Below are positions 1 to 5,364 of a stretch of DNA of 5,364 nucleotides, piece by piece. Source of the stretch: Actinomycetes bacterium (GTDB taxonomy: Bacteria > Actinomycetota > Acidimicrobiia > Acidimicrobiales > RAAP-2); NCBI GenBank assembly GCA_021826655.1, contig JAKAZC010000205.1, positions 1-5,364 on the forward strand, written 5' to 3'. Position 1 is the first letter of the stretch. Every line of letters starts with the position of its first letter. The translations under genes and the position numbers were made by a program. Under the pieces are notes generated by a model. The model made no database searches, was not told where the DNA came from, and saw only the letters and a program-made list of their open reading frames with translations.

Positions 1-261
1 GTGCGGGCCAGTGACGACCTGTGGTCCGAACTGCGGGGCGTGCGGGCCCCCGGGACGGGGATCCCCCGGGTGCTCGCCGTGTGCACGTGCCGGGGCAGGT
101 TCGGCAAGGACTTCGCCGCCGTCCACGGACGCGGGCCGGGCGTGGTGGTGGAGTTCGACTGCGGGCCCTTCCGCCGGTGGGTGGTGAGCGTCGACGACCC
201 GGGAGGGGCGGTGGCCGAGGTGACGGCGGCCGCAGGTCTCGGGCGACCGCCGACGCCCTGA
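1..261 (+). CDS. Unrecognised protein, C-terminal part (frame open at left edge)
   Basis: I do not recognise this protein. The frame is open from the first base and ends in TGA at 259-261. The GTG at base 1 is as likely to be an internal valine codon as a start, because nothing upstream can be seen, so the gene is treated as possibly 5'-truncated. Nearly every third codon position is G or C, as in the neighbouring genes, which supports real coding. The 86 visible residues look soluble: no membrane segment or signal peptide, three Cys (CTC near residues 28-30, and FDC near 54), and a valine-rich beta-like stretch (GVVVEF, then RWVVSVDD). The tail is Ala/Gly/Pro-rich. It points tail-to-tail at the sulfatase-family gene with no bases between the two stop codons. 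A shorter start at an internal GTG cannot be excluded. Confidence 0.5.
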   Translation: MRASDDLWSELRGVRAPGTGIPRVLAVCTCRGRFGKDFAAVHGRGPGVVVEFDCGPFRRWVVSVDDPGGAVAEVTAAAGLGRPPTP

Positions 262-1704
262 TCAGCCGGGGTCCAGCTCCGGCCACAGGCCCCGCCGGTC
301 GGGGCCGAGCAACCGCTGGGTGTATGCGCCTCCCAGGTGGGTCGCGCGCCAGGCCAGCATCGACTGGGCGAGCGGGAGCACGACCGCCGGATCGGTCGTC
401 GTCGTCGACCACGTCGGATCGACCGCCAGGTCGAAGCACAGCCACGAGCCGTCGGCAAACTGCACGTAGGCGTGGGTCCCGGTGCGTTCGACGGCCAGGT
501 TGTAACGCTCGAGGGCGGCGTCAGGTCCACCCGAGGTGCGTGTCGGTCCCATGGCCAGGTCGCGCCAGTCCCACTCGTAGTGGGCCGCCGTCCGCCAGTC
601 GTCCGGGAGACCGCCGTCGAGGAACGGGACCAGGGACATCCCGTCGCACTGCACCGGCACCTCCTGACCCAGGAGCTCGGCCACCGTGGGCAGCAGGTCG
701 ACAGCCTCCGTGAACTCCGCCACCACTCTGCCGGTAGCGGTGACGTTGCCCGGGTGCCGGACGATGCACGGGATCCGGTAGCTCTCCTCGAAGAATCCGA
801 GCTTCCAGATGAGGCCGTGGTCGCCGAGCTGCTCCCCGTGGTCGGACGTGACCACGACGAGCGTGTCGTCGAGCCGTCCGGTCGAACGCAGGTGCTCGAC
901 GACCCGCCCCAGTTGGTGGTCGACCTCGGACACCATGCCGAAGTACTGGGCGCGCATCCGGGCCAGTTCGACCGGGTCGGCGGGTGCCCGGACCAGGTCG
1001 AGCCCGAGGGCGAGGTCGTACAGCGGGTGGAGCCCCGGCACCGCCGCCAGGGGGTCCCCGACCTCGTCGGGCGCGTACCGCGTCGAGAACTCGCCGGCGG
1101 CCGCATAGGGGTAGTGCGGCCTGAAGTAGCTGGCATGTGCGAACCACGGGCCGTCCTGGCGGTCGATCCAGGTGATGAGGCTCCGGGTGAGGAAGGCGGA
1201 GGCGCTGTGTCCGGCCGGACGGTCCGGCTCGGAACGGAGGGCCCCGGGTGCCGTGAGCGTGCCGTACCCGAGGTCCTCCAGCCAGGCCAGCCACCCGGTG
1301 AAGCGACCGTCGAGCAGGAGGACCGGGTCGAACCCGGGGAGTACGCCCTCGTAGGTGTCGAGACGGGGATCGGTCGGGTCCGTCACCGTCGCCGGATCGA
1401 CGCCCTGGTCGGTGTAGCCGAACAGCGCGGGGTCGTAGCCGGCCCGCCGGGCAAGCCGTGCCACGTTGTCGAACCGGTCCTCCAGTGGTGCGCCGTTGGC
1501 CACCACCCGATGGTTCATTTGGTACATGCCCGTGTAGAGCGAGGCCCGCCCGGGTGCGCACGGCGCCGCCTGGCTGACGTGGGAGGCGAACCGGACACCC
1601 TCGGCCGCCAGGCGGTCGAGCGTCGGGGTCGCCACCACCGGGTGCCCGGCCGACGACAGGCAGTCGGCCCGGAACTCGTCGAGGGTCACGAAGAGGACGT
1701 TCAC
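262..1704 (-). CDS. Formylglycine-dependent sulfatase-superfamily hydrolase (arylsulfatase / phosphonate monoester hydrolase-like)
   Basis: Predicted to hydrolyse sulfate esters or phosphate/phosphonate esters using a formylglycine made from cysteine by a separate formylglycine-generating enzyme. Numbered from the GTG at 1704 (480 aa), the sequence shows the N-terminal strand NVLFVTLDEFRAD with metal ligand Asp9, the sulfatase signature CAPGR at 49-53 (C-x-P-x-R, Cys49 modified), MNHR at 63-66, the His-containing segments HASYF and FRPHYP near 190-199, and the second metal site SDHGEQLGDHG from Ser287 (Asp288, His289) followed by Lys301. The run PCAPGRASLYTGMYQMNHR and the FGYTDQG segment resemble the phosphonate monoester hydrolase branch as I remember it, and the length is similar. 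No signal peptide is seen, so it is probably cytoplasmic. An in-frame ATG at 1803 would add 33 residues rich in Pro, Arg and Ala that look non-coding and would overlap the divergent gene's ATG. The GTG at 1704 has AAGAG eight bases upstream and begins exactly at the conserved fold, so I prefer it. Substrate is unknown. Confidence 0.88.
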   Translation of the reverse strand: MNVLFVTLDEFRADCLSSAGHPVVATPTLDRLAAEGVRFASHVSQAAPCAPGRASLYTGMYQMNHRVVANGAPLEDRFDNVARLARRAGYDPALFGYTDQGVDPATVTDPTDPRLDTYEGVLPGFDPVLLLDGRFTGWLAWLEDLGYGTLTAPGALRSEPDRPAGHSASAFLTRSLITWIDRQDGPWFAHASYFRPHYPYAAAGEFSTRYAPDEVGDPLAAVPGLHPLYDLALGLDLVRAPADPVELARMRAQYFGMVSEVDHQLGRVVEHLRSTGRLDDTLVVVTSDHGEQLGDHGLIWKLGFFEESYRIPCIVRHPGNVTATGRVVAEFTEAVDLLPTVAELLGQEVPVQCDGMSLVPFLDGGLPDDWRTAAHYEWDWRDLAMGPTRTSGGPDAALERYNLAVERTGTHAYVQFADGSWLCFDLAVDPTWSTTTTDPAVVLPLAQSMLAWRATHLGGAYTQRLLGPDRRGLWPELDPG

Positions 1705-1712
1705 CCGGACCA

Positions 1713-1717
1713 CTCTT
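1713..1717 (-). promoter_or_regulatory. Ribosome binding site deciding the sulfatase start
   Basis: On the - strand this reads AAGAG, a partial match to AAGGAG, and lies eight bases before the GTG at 1704. It favours that GTG over the GTG at 1713, which would have no room for a binding site, and over the distant ATG at 1803. Confidence 0.45.
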
Positions 1718-1750
1718 GCAGGAACGGCACGGGTCGCGACGATCCGGCGG

Positions 1751-1774
1751 GACCCCGCGGGCCCGGGAGGGGTC
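1751..1774. promoter_or_regulatory. Imperfect GC-rich dyad in the divergent control region (possible operator)
   Basis: The arms GACCCC (1751-1756) and GGGGTC (1769-1774) are perfect inverted copies, and the self-complementary CGGGCCCG (1758-1765) lies between them, although its axis is offset by one base. The dyad covers the place where a -35 element would sit for the -10-like box at 1788-1793, so a bound repressor would block the monooxygenase promoter. EthA genes in mycobacteria are controlled by a divergently encoded TetR-family repressor, EthR, but no regulator gene is visible here. In DNA this GC-rich such dyads also arise by chance. Confidence 0.25.
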
Positions 1775-1787
1775 GGCCGCGCGGACG

Positions 1788-1793
1788 TAGAAT
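1788..1793 (+). promoter_or_regulatory. -10-like box, probably giving a (near-)leaderless monooxygenase mRNA
   Basis: TAGAAT fits the TANNNT pattern of actinobacterial -10 elements and is the most AT-rich spot in the control region. Eight bases separate it from the ATG at 1802, so transcription would start at or within about two bases of the start codon. No Shine-Dalgarno sequence lies at the usual distance; the nearest purine run (GGGAGGGG, 1765-1772) is about 30 bases away. No good -35 box is seen. Confidence 0.5.
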
Positions 1794-1801
1794 CACTGCC
1801 C

Positions 1802-3289
1802 ATGGAGCACGTCGACGTCCTGATCCTCGGTGCTGGGCTGTCGGGCGTCGGTGCCGCCTGCCATCTCGAGACCGAGCGACCGGGGACGACCTATGCGATC
1901 CTCGAGTCGAGGGACGCGATCGGCGGCACCTGGGACCTCTTCCGCTACCCCGGTGTGCGGTCCGACTCGGACATGTTCACCCTCGGCTACTCGTTCGAAC
2001 CGTGGGTGGAGGCCGAGGCCATCGCCGACGGACCGTCCATCCTGGCCTACATCCGAGCCACGGCCCGCTCCCACGGGGTCGACCGGGCGATCGTCTACGG
2101 ACGGCGCGCGGTGGCGGCGTCCTGGTCCACACCGGACGCCCGGTGGACGGTCGAGGTCGAACACACCGGCACCGGCGTGCGCGAGCGGGTCACGTGCGGG
2201 TTCCTGTGGGCGAACACCGGGTACTACCGCTATGACGAGGGCCACCGACCCCACTGGGACGGTGAGGACCGCTTCGGGGGCTCGGTCGTCCACCCCCAGC
2301 ACTGGCCGGCGGAGCTGGACTGGACCGGCAAGCGGGTCGTGGTGATCGGCAGCGGGGCGACCGCCGTGACGCTGGTGCCCGCCCTGGCCGGGCAGGCCGC
2401 CCACGTGGTGATGCTCCAACGCTCCCCCACCTACGTCGTGTCCCGACCCGGCACCGACCGGATCGCCGACGTGGCCCGGAAGTACCTTCCGGCCACGACC
2501 GCCCACGCGGCCATCCGGTGGAAGAACGTGCTCCTGACGCACCTCAGCTTCCAGCTGAGCCGGCGGAACCCCGAGTTCGTGAGGCGGGGGATCCGCAAGG
2601 GCGTGGTCGGCGCCCTGCCCCCGGGGTACGACGTCGACACCCACTTCCGACCGCGCTACAACCCGTGGGAGCAGCGGCTGTGCCTGGTGCCCGACGGTGA
2701 CCTGTTCGAGGCGATCTCCTCGGGGCGGGCGGAGGTGGTGACCGACACCATCCAGTCCTTTACGGTGTCGGGGATCCAGCTGGCGTCGGGCGCGGAATTG
2801 GCGGCGGACATCGTCGTGACGGCCACCGGACTCACCCTCCAGTTCCTGGGCGGCGTCGCGCTCGACGTCGACGGGAGGGAGGTCACGCCCGGGGAGTCCG
2901 TGGTCTACAAGGGGATGATGCTGTGCGGTGTCCCCAACATGGCCCAGACGTTTGGGTACACCAATGCCTCGTGGACGCTCAAGGCCGACCTGACCGGCGA
3001 GTACGTCTGCCGGCTCCTGGCGACCATGGAGAAGTGCGGGATGCGTCAGTGCACGCCGTCGGCACCGGATCCGTCGCTGCCCACCGAGCCGTTCATCGAT
3101 TTCTCGTCCGGCTACGTGACCCGCGCCGCGGACCGGCTGCCCAGACAGGGGGTGACCGCCCCGTGGCGGCTCCACCAGAACTACCTGCGCGACACGTGGC
3201 TCCTGCGCCACGGCCCGGTGGTGGACGGCATGGTCCTGTCGAGCCCTGTGCGGGCACCGGCACCGGCACCCACGGACGCCCCCGCCTGA
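1802..3289 (+). CDS. ethA: EthA-like FAD-dependent Baeyer-Villiger monooxygenase
   Basis: Predicted cytoplasmic flavoprotein that uses FAD, NADPH and O2 to insert an oxygen next to a ketone, giving an ester or lactone, and may also S-oxygenate thioamides and sulfides. In 495 aa it shows an N-terminal FAD Rossmann motif GAGLSG (10-15), GGTWDLFRYPGVRSDSDM (41-58), the type I Baeyer-Villiger fingerprint FGGSVVHPQHWP (158-169, F-x-G-x3-H-x3-W-P), the NADPH Rossmann motif GSGATA (183-188), NPWEQR with Arg292 in the position of the flavin-peroxide-stabilising arginine, and ATG (341-343). The order, spacing and long stretches such as KGMML (370-374), GYTNASWTLKADL (385-397) and QNYLRD (459-464) match mycobacterial EthA (489 aa) more closely than MymA as I recall both, and length agrees. 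The final 12 residues are an Ala/Pro tail. The ATG at 1802 starts right at the Rossmann strand and suits a leaderless mRNA. It faces an esterase gene tail-to-tail, a partner that could hydrolyse the product. The symbol marks family membership; the physiological substrate is unknown. Confidence 0.95.
   Translation: MEHVDVLILGAGLSGVGAACHLETERPGTTYAILESRDAIGGTWDLFRYPGVRSDSDMFTLGYSFEPWVEAEAIADGPSILAYIRATARSHGVDRAIVYGRRAVAASWSTPDARWTVEVEHTGTGVRERVTCGFLWANTGYYRYDEGHRPHWDGEDRFGGSVVHPQHWPAELDWTGKRVVVIGSGATAVTLVPALAGQAAHVVMLQRSPTYVVSRPGTDRIADVARKYLPATTAHAAIRWKNVLLTHLSFQLSRRNPEFVRRGIRKGVVGALPPGYDVDTHFRPRYNPWEQRLCLVPDGDLFEAISSGRAEVVTDTIQSFTVSGIQLASGAELAADIVVTATGLTLQFLGGVALDVDGREVTPGESVVYKGMMLCGVPNMAQTFGYTNASWTLKADLTGEYVCRLLATMEKCGMRQCTPSAPDPSLPTEPFIDFSSGYVTRAADRLPRQGVTAPWRLHQNYLRDTWLLRHGPVVDGMVLSSPVRAPAPAPTDAPA
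3253..3270 (+). repeat. Three tandem GGCACC hexamers encoding an Ala-Pro tail
   Basis: GGCACC occurs three times back to back near the 3' end of the monooxygenase gene and encodes part of the APAPAP tail. The repeat lies beyond the conserved fold and could vary in copy number by slippage without harming the enzyme. A related GGCACCGG and its inverse occur about 140 bases downstream in the convergent gap. Confidence 0.6.
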
Positions 3290-3396
3290 GCCACGCGGCG
3301 CGGTCCGGGGGGCGGTGGCGTCAGGACCGGGGGCGACCCGACGGGTACCCGCCGGTCGCGGGCGGCTCGTGCGATCGCCACCCCGACCGTCCCGCG

Positions 3397-3420
3397 GGCA
3401 CCGGCGCCGGGCCCGGTGCC
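3397..3420 (+). terminator. GC-rich hairpin after the monooxygenase gene (possible U-less terminator)
   Basis: GGCACCGG (3397-3404) and CCGGTGCC (3413-3420) form a perfect eight-pair stem around an eight-base loop. It lies about 108 bases past the monooxygenase stop in a gap with no supported gene. There is no T-run on either strand, so it is not a classical intrinsic terminator, though hairpins without a T-run have been proposed to work in actinobacteria. The rest of the 189-base gap shows nothing gene-like to me. Confidence 0.3.
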
Positions 3421-3469
3421 TGACCCGAGGCCGTCGGCGCGGTACGTCCGGGCCGTGTCGGAGGTGGGA

Positions 3470-3489
3470 CGACCGCCCTCAGGCGGTCG
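3470..3489 (-). terminator. Eight-pair hairpin spanning the esterase stop codon
   Basis: CGACCGCC (3470-3477) and GGCGGTCG (3482-3489) pair perfectly around a four-base loop. On the - strand the loop reads TGAG and contains the TGA stop of the esterase gene (3479-3481). No T-run follows on either strand. It may protect the transcript end or contribute to bidirectional termination between the two convergent genes, or it may simply be a by-product of GC-rich sequence. Confidence 0.35.
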
Positions 3490-4588
3490 GCAGGGGGGCG
3501 CCCGGGAGCCGGTCCACCACGCCCTCGGGCAGCGGGGGCGCCCCCTCCATGACCTGCTGGGTGAATCCGAGGATGTGGTCGTAGATGTCGCGGCTCGCCT
3601 CGGCCCAGGGCATGAGGATCTGGAAGACATGGAACATCCCCGGCACCTCGTGGGCGTGGGTGGCCACACCGGCCCCCTCGAGCCGTTCGACGAAGCGCCG
3701 GATCGGGTCGCGGAACATCTCGTCGCCGCCCCACGAGATCGCCGTGGGCGGGAATCCGGCGAGGTCGGCGCCGATGGCCGACACGTATCCGCTCGACGGG
3801 TCGAACCCATGGAGGTACGAGGCCGTGGGGATGTTCCACGGGAGGATGTCGGACTCGGCGTTGTCGGTCAACGACGGCTCGTCGAGCCGAAGGTCGACCT
3901 CGGGCGAGTACAGGATCACGCCGGCGGGCCGCACCAGATGGACGTCCTCGGGGGCGGCCAGCACGAGCGAGGTGGCCAGCCCGCCTCCTCCCGAGTCGCC
4001 GGCCACGAACAGCCGCTCGGGCGGGACACCGGCGGCGACCATGGCCGCCAATACGTAGGCCGCATCGACCAGGCCGGCCGGGAACGGGAATTCGGGCGCC
4101 AGACGGTAGTCGGCGACGAAGACCGCGCAACGGGTGCGGGCACAGATCCGTGAGGTGAAGAAGGCGTACATGGTGGGTGACGTGCCGATGTAGCCGCCAC
4201 CGTGCAGGTAGAGCGCCACTCCCTCGGGCGCGACGTCTCGGGGGACGTAGAGGATGCCGGGTACTCCACCGATCTCGGTAGCGGTGTGGTCGACGTCGCG
4301 CAGTCGCACGATCGGGGGCATGACCACTTTGCACAGGTCGTCGAGGAGCTGCTCGATCGAACGGAACTCGGCGATGGGCAGCGACGAACAGTAGCCCATG
4401 AAGGAGCGCACGACCTCGCGGGTGACGCTGGCCCCAAGGTTCGACAACGTCCCCGATCCACCCCGCAGGGGGTGGCGGAACGGGAGGCGGGCGAGTGCGG
4501 CCGCCATCTGCTGGGCCAGCAGGACCGTGTCGATCGCCACCACCGGCGCCGCCGCGGTCCGGACCTCGGGCCGGTCGGCCATCACCAT
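3479..4588 (-). CDS. Alpha/beta hydrolase of the HSL (GDXG) family: esterase or lactone hydrolase
   Basis: Predicted serine hydrolase acting on carboxylic esters or lactones. Of 369 residues, about 1-110 form an N-terminal cap-like region without recognised motifs. The fold then shows the oxyanion-hole motif HGGGY (129-133), the family motif YRLAPE (161-166), the nucleophile elbow GDSGGG (197-202, Ser199), GGDEMFRD (287-294, probable catalytic Asp289) and PGMFHVF (316-322, catalytic His320). The set is complete, so the enzyme should be active. No signal peptide or membrane span is seen. Members of this family include monoterpene epsilon-lactone hydrolases and mycobacterial Lip esterases; LipR, for one, is encoded beside the EthA-like MymA monooxygenase. 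The convergent EthA-like gene here suggests a comparable pairing, with this enzyme cleaving the ester or lactone formed. The ATG at 4588 is preferred because GAGGGAG stands seven bases before it; the ATG at 4582 is the alternative. It lies 76 bases after isocitrate dehydrogenase on the same strand. Substrate is inferred only from context. Confidence 0.92.
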   Translation of the reverse strand: MVMADRPEVRTAAAPVVAIDTVLLAQQMAAALARLPFRHPLRGGSGTLSNLGASVTREVVRSFMGYCSSLPIAEFRSIEQLLDDLCKVVMPPIVRLRDVDHTATEIGGVPGILYVPRDVAPEGVALYLHGGGYIGTSPTMYAFFTSRICARTRCAVFVADYRLAPEFPFPAGLVDAAYVLAAMVAAGVPPERLFVAGDSGGGGLATSLVLAAPEDVHLVRPAGVILYSPEVDLRLDEPSLTDNAESDILPWNIPTASYLHGFDPSSGYVSAIGADLAGFPPTAISWGGDEMFRDPIRRFVERLEGAGVATHAHEVPGMFHVFQILMPWAEASRDIYDHILGFTQQVMEGAPPLPEGVVDRLPGAPLPTA

Positions 4589-4595
4589 CTCGCTG

Positions 4596-4602
4596 CTCCC
4601 TC
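4596..4602 (-). promoter_or_regulatory. Ribosome binding site of the esterase gene
   Basis: Reads GAGGGAG on the - strand with a seven-base spacer to the ATG at 4588. This is the strongest Shine-Dalgarno match I see in the window and decides for this ATG over the in-frame ATG two codons later. Confidence 0.7.
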
Positions 4603-4635
4603 GTCCGGTCGTGCCTGGCGCCGCCCTACCCGGTC

Positions 4636-4641
4636 AGGCTA
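4636..4641 (-). promoter_or_regulatory. Weak -10-like box upstream of the esterase gene
   Basis: Reads TAGCCT on the - strand, fitting TANNNT, in the 76-base gap after isocitrate dehydrogenase. It would give a leader of about 40 bases that includes the ribosome binding site. No convincing -35 box is seen, and read-through from isocitrate dehydrogenase is equally possible because no clear terminator separates the two genes. Confidence 0.2.
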
Positions 4642-4664
4642 CTCCCGGCCCCACTGCGGCCCGC

Positions 4665-5364
4665 TCAGCCCAGGGAGGCCAGCGCGGCGTTGAACGCGGC
4701 CGACGGTCGCATGACGGCCGACGCCAGGGTATCGACGGGCAGGTAGTAGCCGCCGATGTCGGTCGGTGACCCCTGCACCGCGAGCAGATCGTCGACGATG
4801 GCCTGCTCGCGGTCGCCCAACAGCGCGGCCAGCGCGGCGAAGTCGGCGGCCAGGGCCGGGTCCTCGGTCTGCGCACCGAGCTCGCGGGCCCAGTAGAGCG
4901 CCAGGTAGAAGTGGCTGCCCCGGTTGTCCAGGCCGCCGAGCGCTCGGCTCGGGGACCGGTTCTGGTCCAGCACCTGGCCGGTGGCCCGGTCGAGCGTGTC
5001 GGCCAGGATGTGGGCCCGGGCGTTGCCGGTGCGCTGGGCGAGGTGCTCGAAGCTCACGGCCAGGGCCAGGAACTCGCCCAGGCTGTCCCACCGCAGGTAG
5101 TTCTCGGCCAGGAGCTGCTGCACGTGCTTGGGCGCCGACCCGCCGGCGCCGGTCTCGAACAGGCCGCCGCCGTTGATGAGCGGTACGACCGAGAGCATCT
5201 TGGCGCTGGTGCCGAGCTCGAGGATCGGGAACAGGTCGGTCAGGTAGTCCCGCAGCACGTTGCCGGTGACCGAGATCGTGTTCTCCCCCCTCCGGATGCG
5301 CTCCAGCGACAGGGCGGTGGCCTCCCCGGGCGGCAGGATCTCCACGCGGAGCCCGTCGGTGTCG
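4665..5364 (-). CDS. icd: Monomeric NADP-dependent isocitrate dehydrogenase, C-terminal part (cut by right edge)
   Basis: Oxidative decarboxylation of isocitrate to 2-oxoglutarate with NADP in the cytoplasmic TCA cycle. The 232 visible residues begin DTDGLR at the window edge and run to the TGA at 4665-4667; the start lies outside, and the GTG at 5345 is an internal codon. Counting back from the C-terminus and assuming the 741-residue Azotobacter vinelandii enzyme length, the visible key residues fall exactly on the known sites: [11 protein letters not shown] gives Arg547, Asp548 and Asp552 (isocitrate and metal), GGSAPKH gives His589, ENYLRWD gives Arg600, and SPSR gives Arg649 (NADP binding). 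Visible-fragment positions are 38, 39, 43, 80, 91 and 140. [15 protein letters not shown] and the C-terminal DIGGYY are also typical of the monomeric family, which is unrelated in length to the common dimeric enzyme of about 420 residues. No gap or frameshift is seen. It precedes the esterase gene on the same strand but has no obvious functional tie. Confidence 0.96.
   Translation of the reverse strand, partial: DTDGLRVEILPPGEATALSLERIRRGENTISVTGNVLRDYLTDLFPILELGTSAKMLSVVPLINGGGLFETGAGGSAPKHVQQLLAENYLRWDSLGEFLALAVSFEHLAQRTGNARAHILADTLDRATGQVLDQNRSPSRALGGLDNRGSHFYLALYWARELGAQTEDPALAADFAALAALLGDREQAIVDDLLAVQGSPTDIGGYYLPVDTLASAVMRPSAAFNAALASLG

Noticed and set aside
337..2235. 632-codon + strand frame running through the sulfatase and into the monooxygenase
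   Set aside because: It overlaps two well-supported genes in other frames, has Arg/Gly/Pro/Val-rich low-complexity composition and shows no domain.
1793..3211. 472-codon frame on the - strand opposite the monooxygenase gene
   Set aside because: It is antisense to a clear EthA-like gene. Its translation is rich in Arg, Gly, Pro and His with no recognisable motif, as expected for a shadow frame in GC-rich DNA with few stop codons.
3315..3584. Possible small + strand gene in the convergent gap
   Set aside because: It runs into the 3' end of the esterase gene, has Arg/Pro/Gly-rich composition, and has no ribosome binding site or recognisable motif.
3181..4334. Long Arg/Pro-rich - strand frames overlapping the esterase (3181-3810 and 3321-4334)
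   Set aside because: The esterase frame has the complete HGGG, GDSGG, Asp and His set with a good ribosome binding site. These frames show only shadow composition.
4665..5345. Isocitrate dehydrogenase as a complete 226-residue protein starting at the GTG at 5345
   Set aside because: The frame stays open to the window edge with family-typical residues (DTDGLR), and the monomeric enzyme is about 740 residues long, so this GTG is internal and the gene is simply cut by the edge.
1..5364. Search for CRISPR arrays, tRNA or rRNA genes, insertion sequence ends and phage or defence genes
   Set aside because: No direct-repeat array, no tRNA-like cloverleaf or rRNA stretch, and no transposase, integrase or defence motif was seen on either strand.

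Overview
The window is high-GC DNA (roughly 70% by eye, third codon positions almost all G or C), dense with genes and with very short intergenic gaps. The mix of an EthA-type Baeyer-Villiger monooxygenase, an HSL-type esterase, a monomeric NADP isocitrate dehydrogenase and GTG starts points to Actinomycetota. A mycobacterial relative or an acidimicrobial lineage would both fit, and the sequence alone does not decide between them.

Layout, left to right. (1) 1-261, + strand: the end of an unrecognised coding frame that is open at the left edge. (2) 262-1704, - strand: a formylglycine-type sulfatase-superfamily hydrolase that most resembles phosphonate monoester hydrolase/arylsulfatase enzymes; its stop codon directly abuts the stop of the first frame. 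(3) 1705-1801: a 97-base divergent control region with a -10-like TAGAAT close to the monooxygenase ATG and an imperfect GC-rich dyad. (4) 1802-3289, + strand: a full-length EthA-like flavin monooxygenase. (5) 3290-3478: a convergent gap holding two GC-rich hairpins and no gene I can support. (6) 3479-4588, - strand: an alpha/beta hydrolase of the HSL (GDXG) family with a complete catalytic set. (7) 4589-4664: a short gap with a good ribosome binding site for the esterase. (8) 4665-5364, - strand: the C-terminal third of monomeric isocitrate dehydrogenase, cut by the right edge.

How they may work together. A Baeyer-Villiger enzyme inserts oxygen next to a ketone to give an ester or lactone, and an HSL-type esterase or lactonase could hydrolyse that product, so genes 4 and 6 make a plausible ketone-to-acid/alcohol degradation pair. 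The divergent sulfatase-family gene could supply or process a sulfated or phosphorylated substrate, but nothing in the sequence proves this. Isocitrate dehydrogenase is central metabolism and is probably only a neighbour. I found no RNA genes, CRISPR, insertion sequences or phage genes. I see no clearly new biological system; the window reads as a chromosomal catabolic or accessory-metabolism segment.
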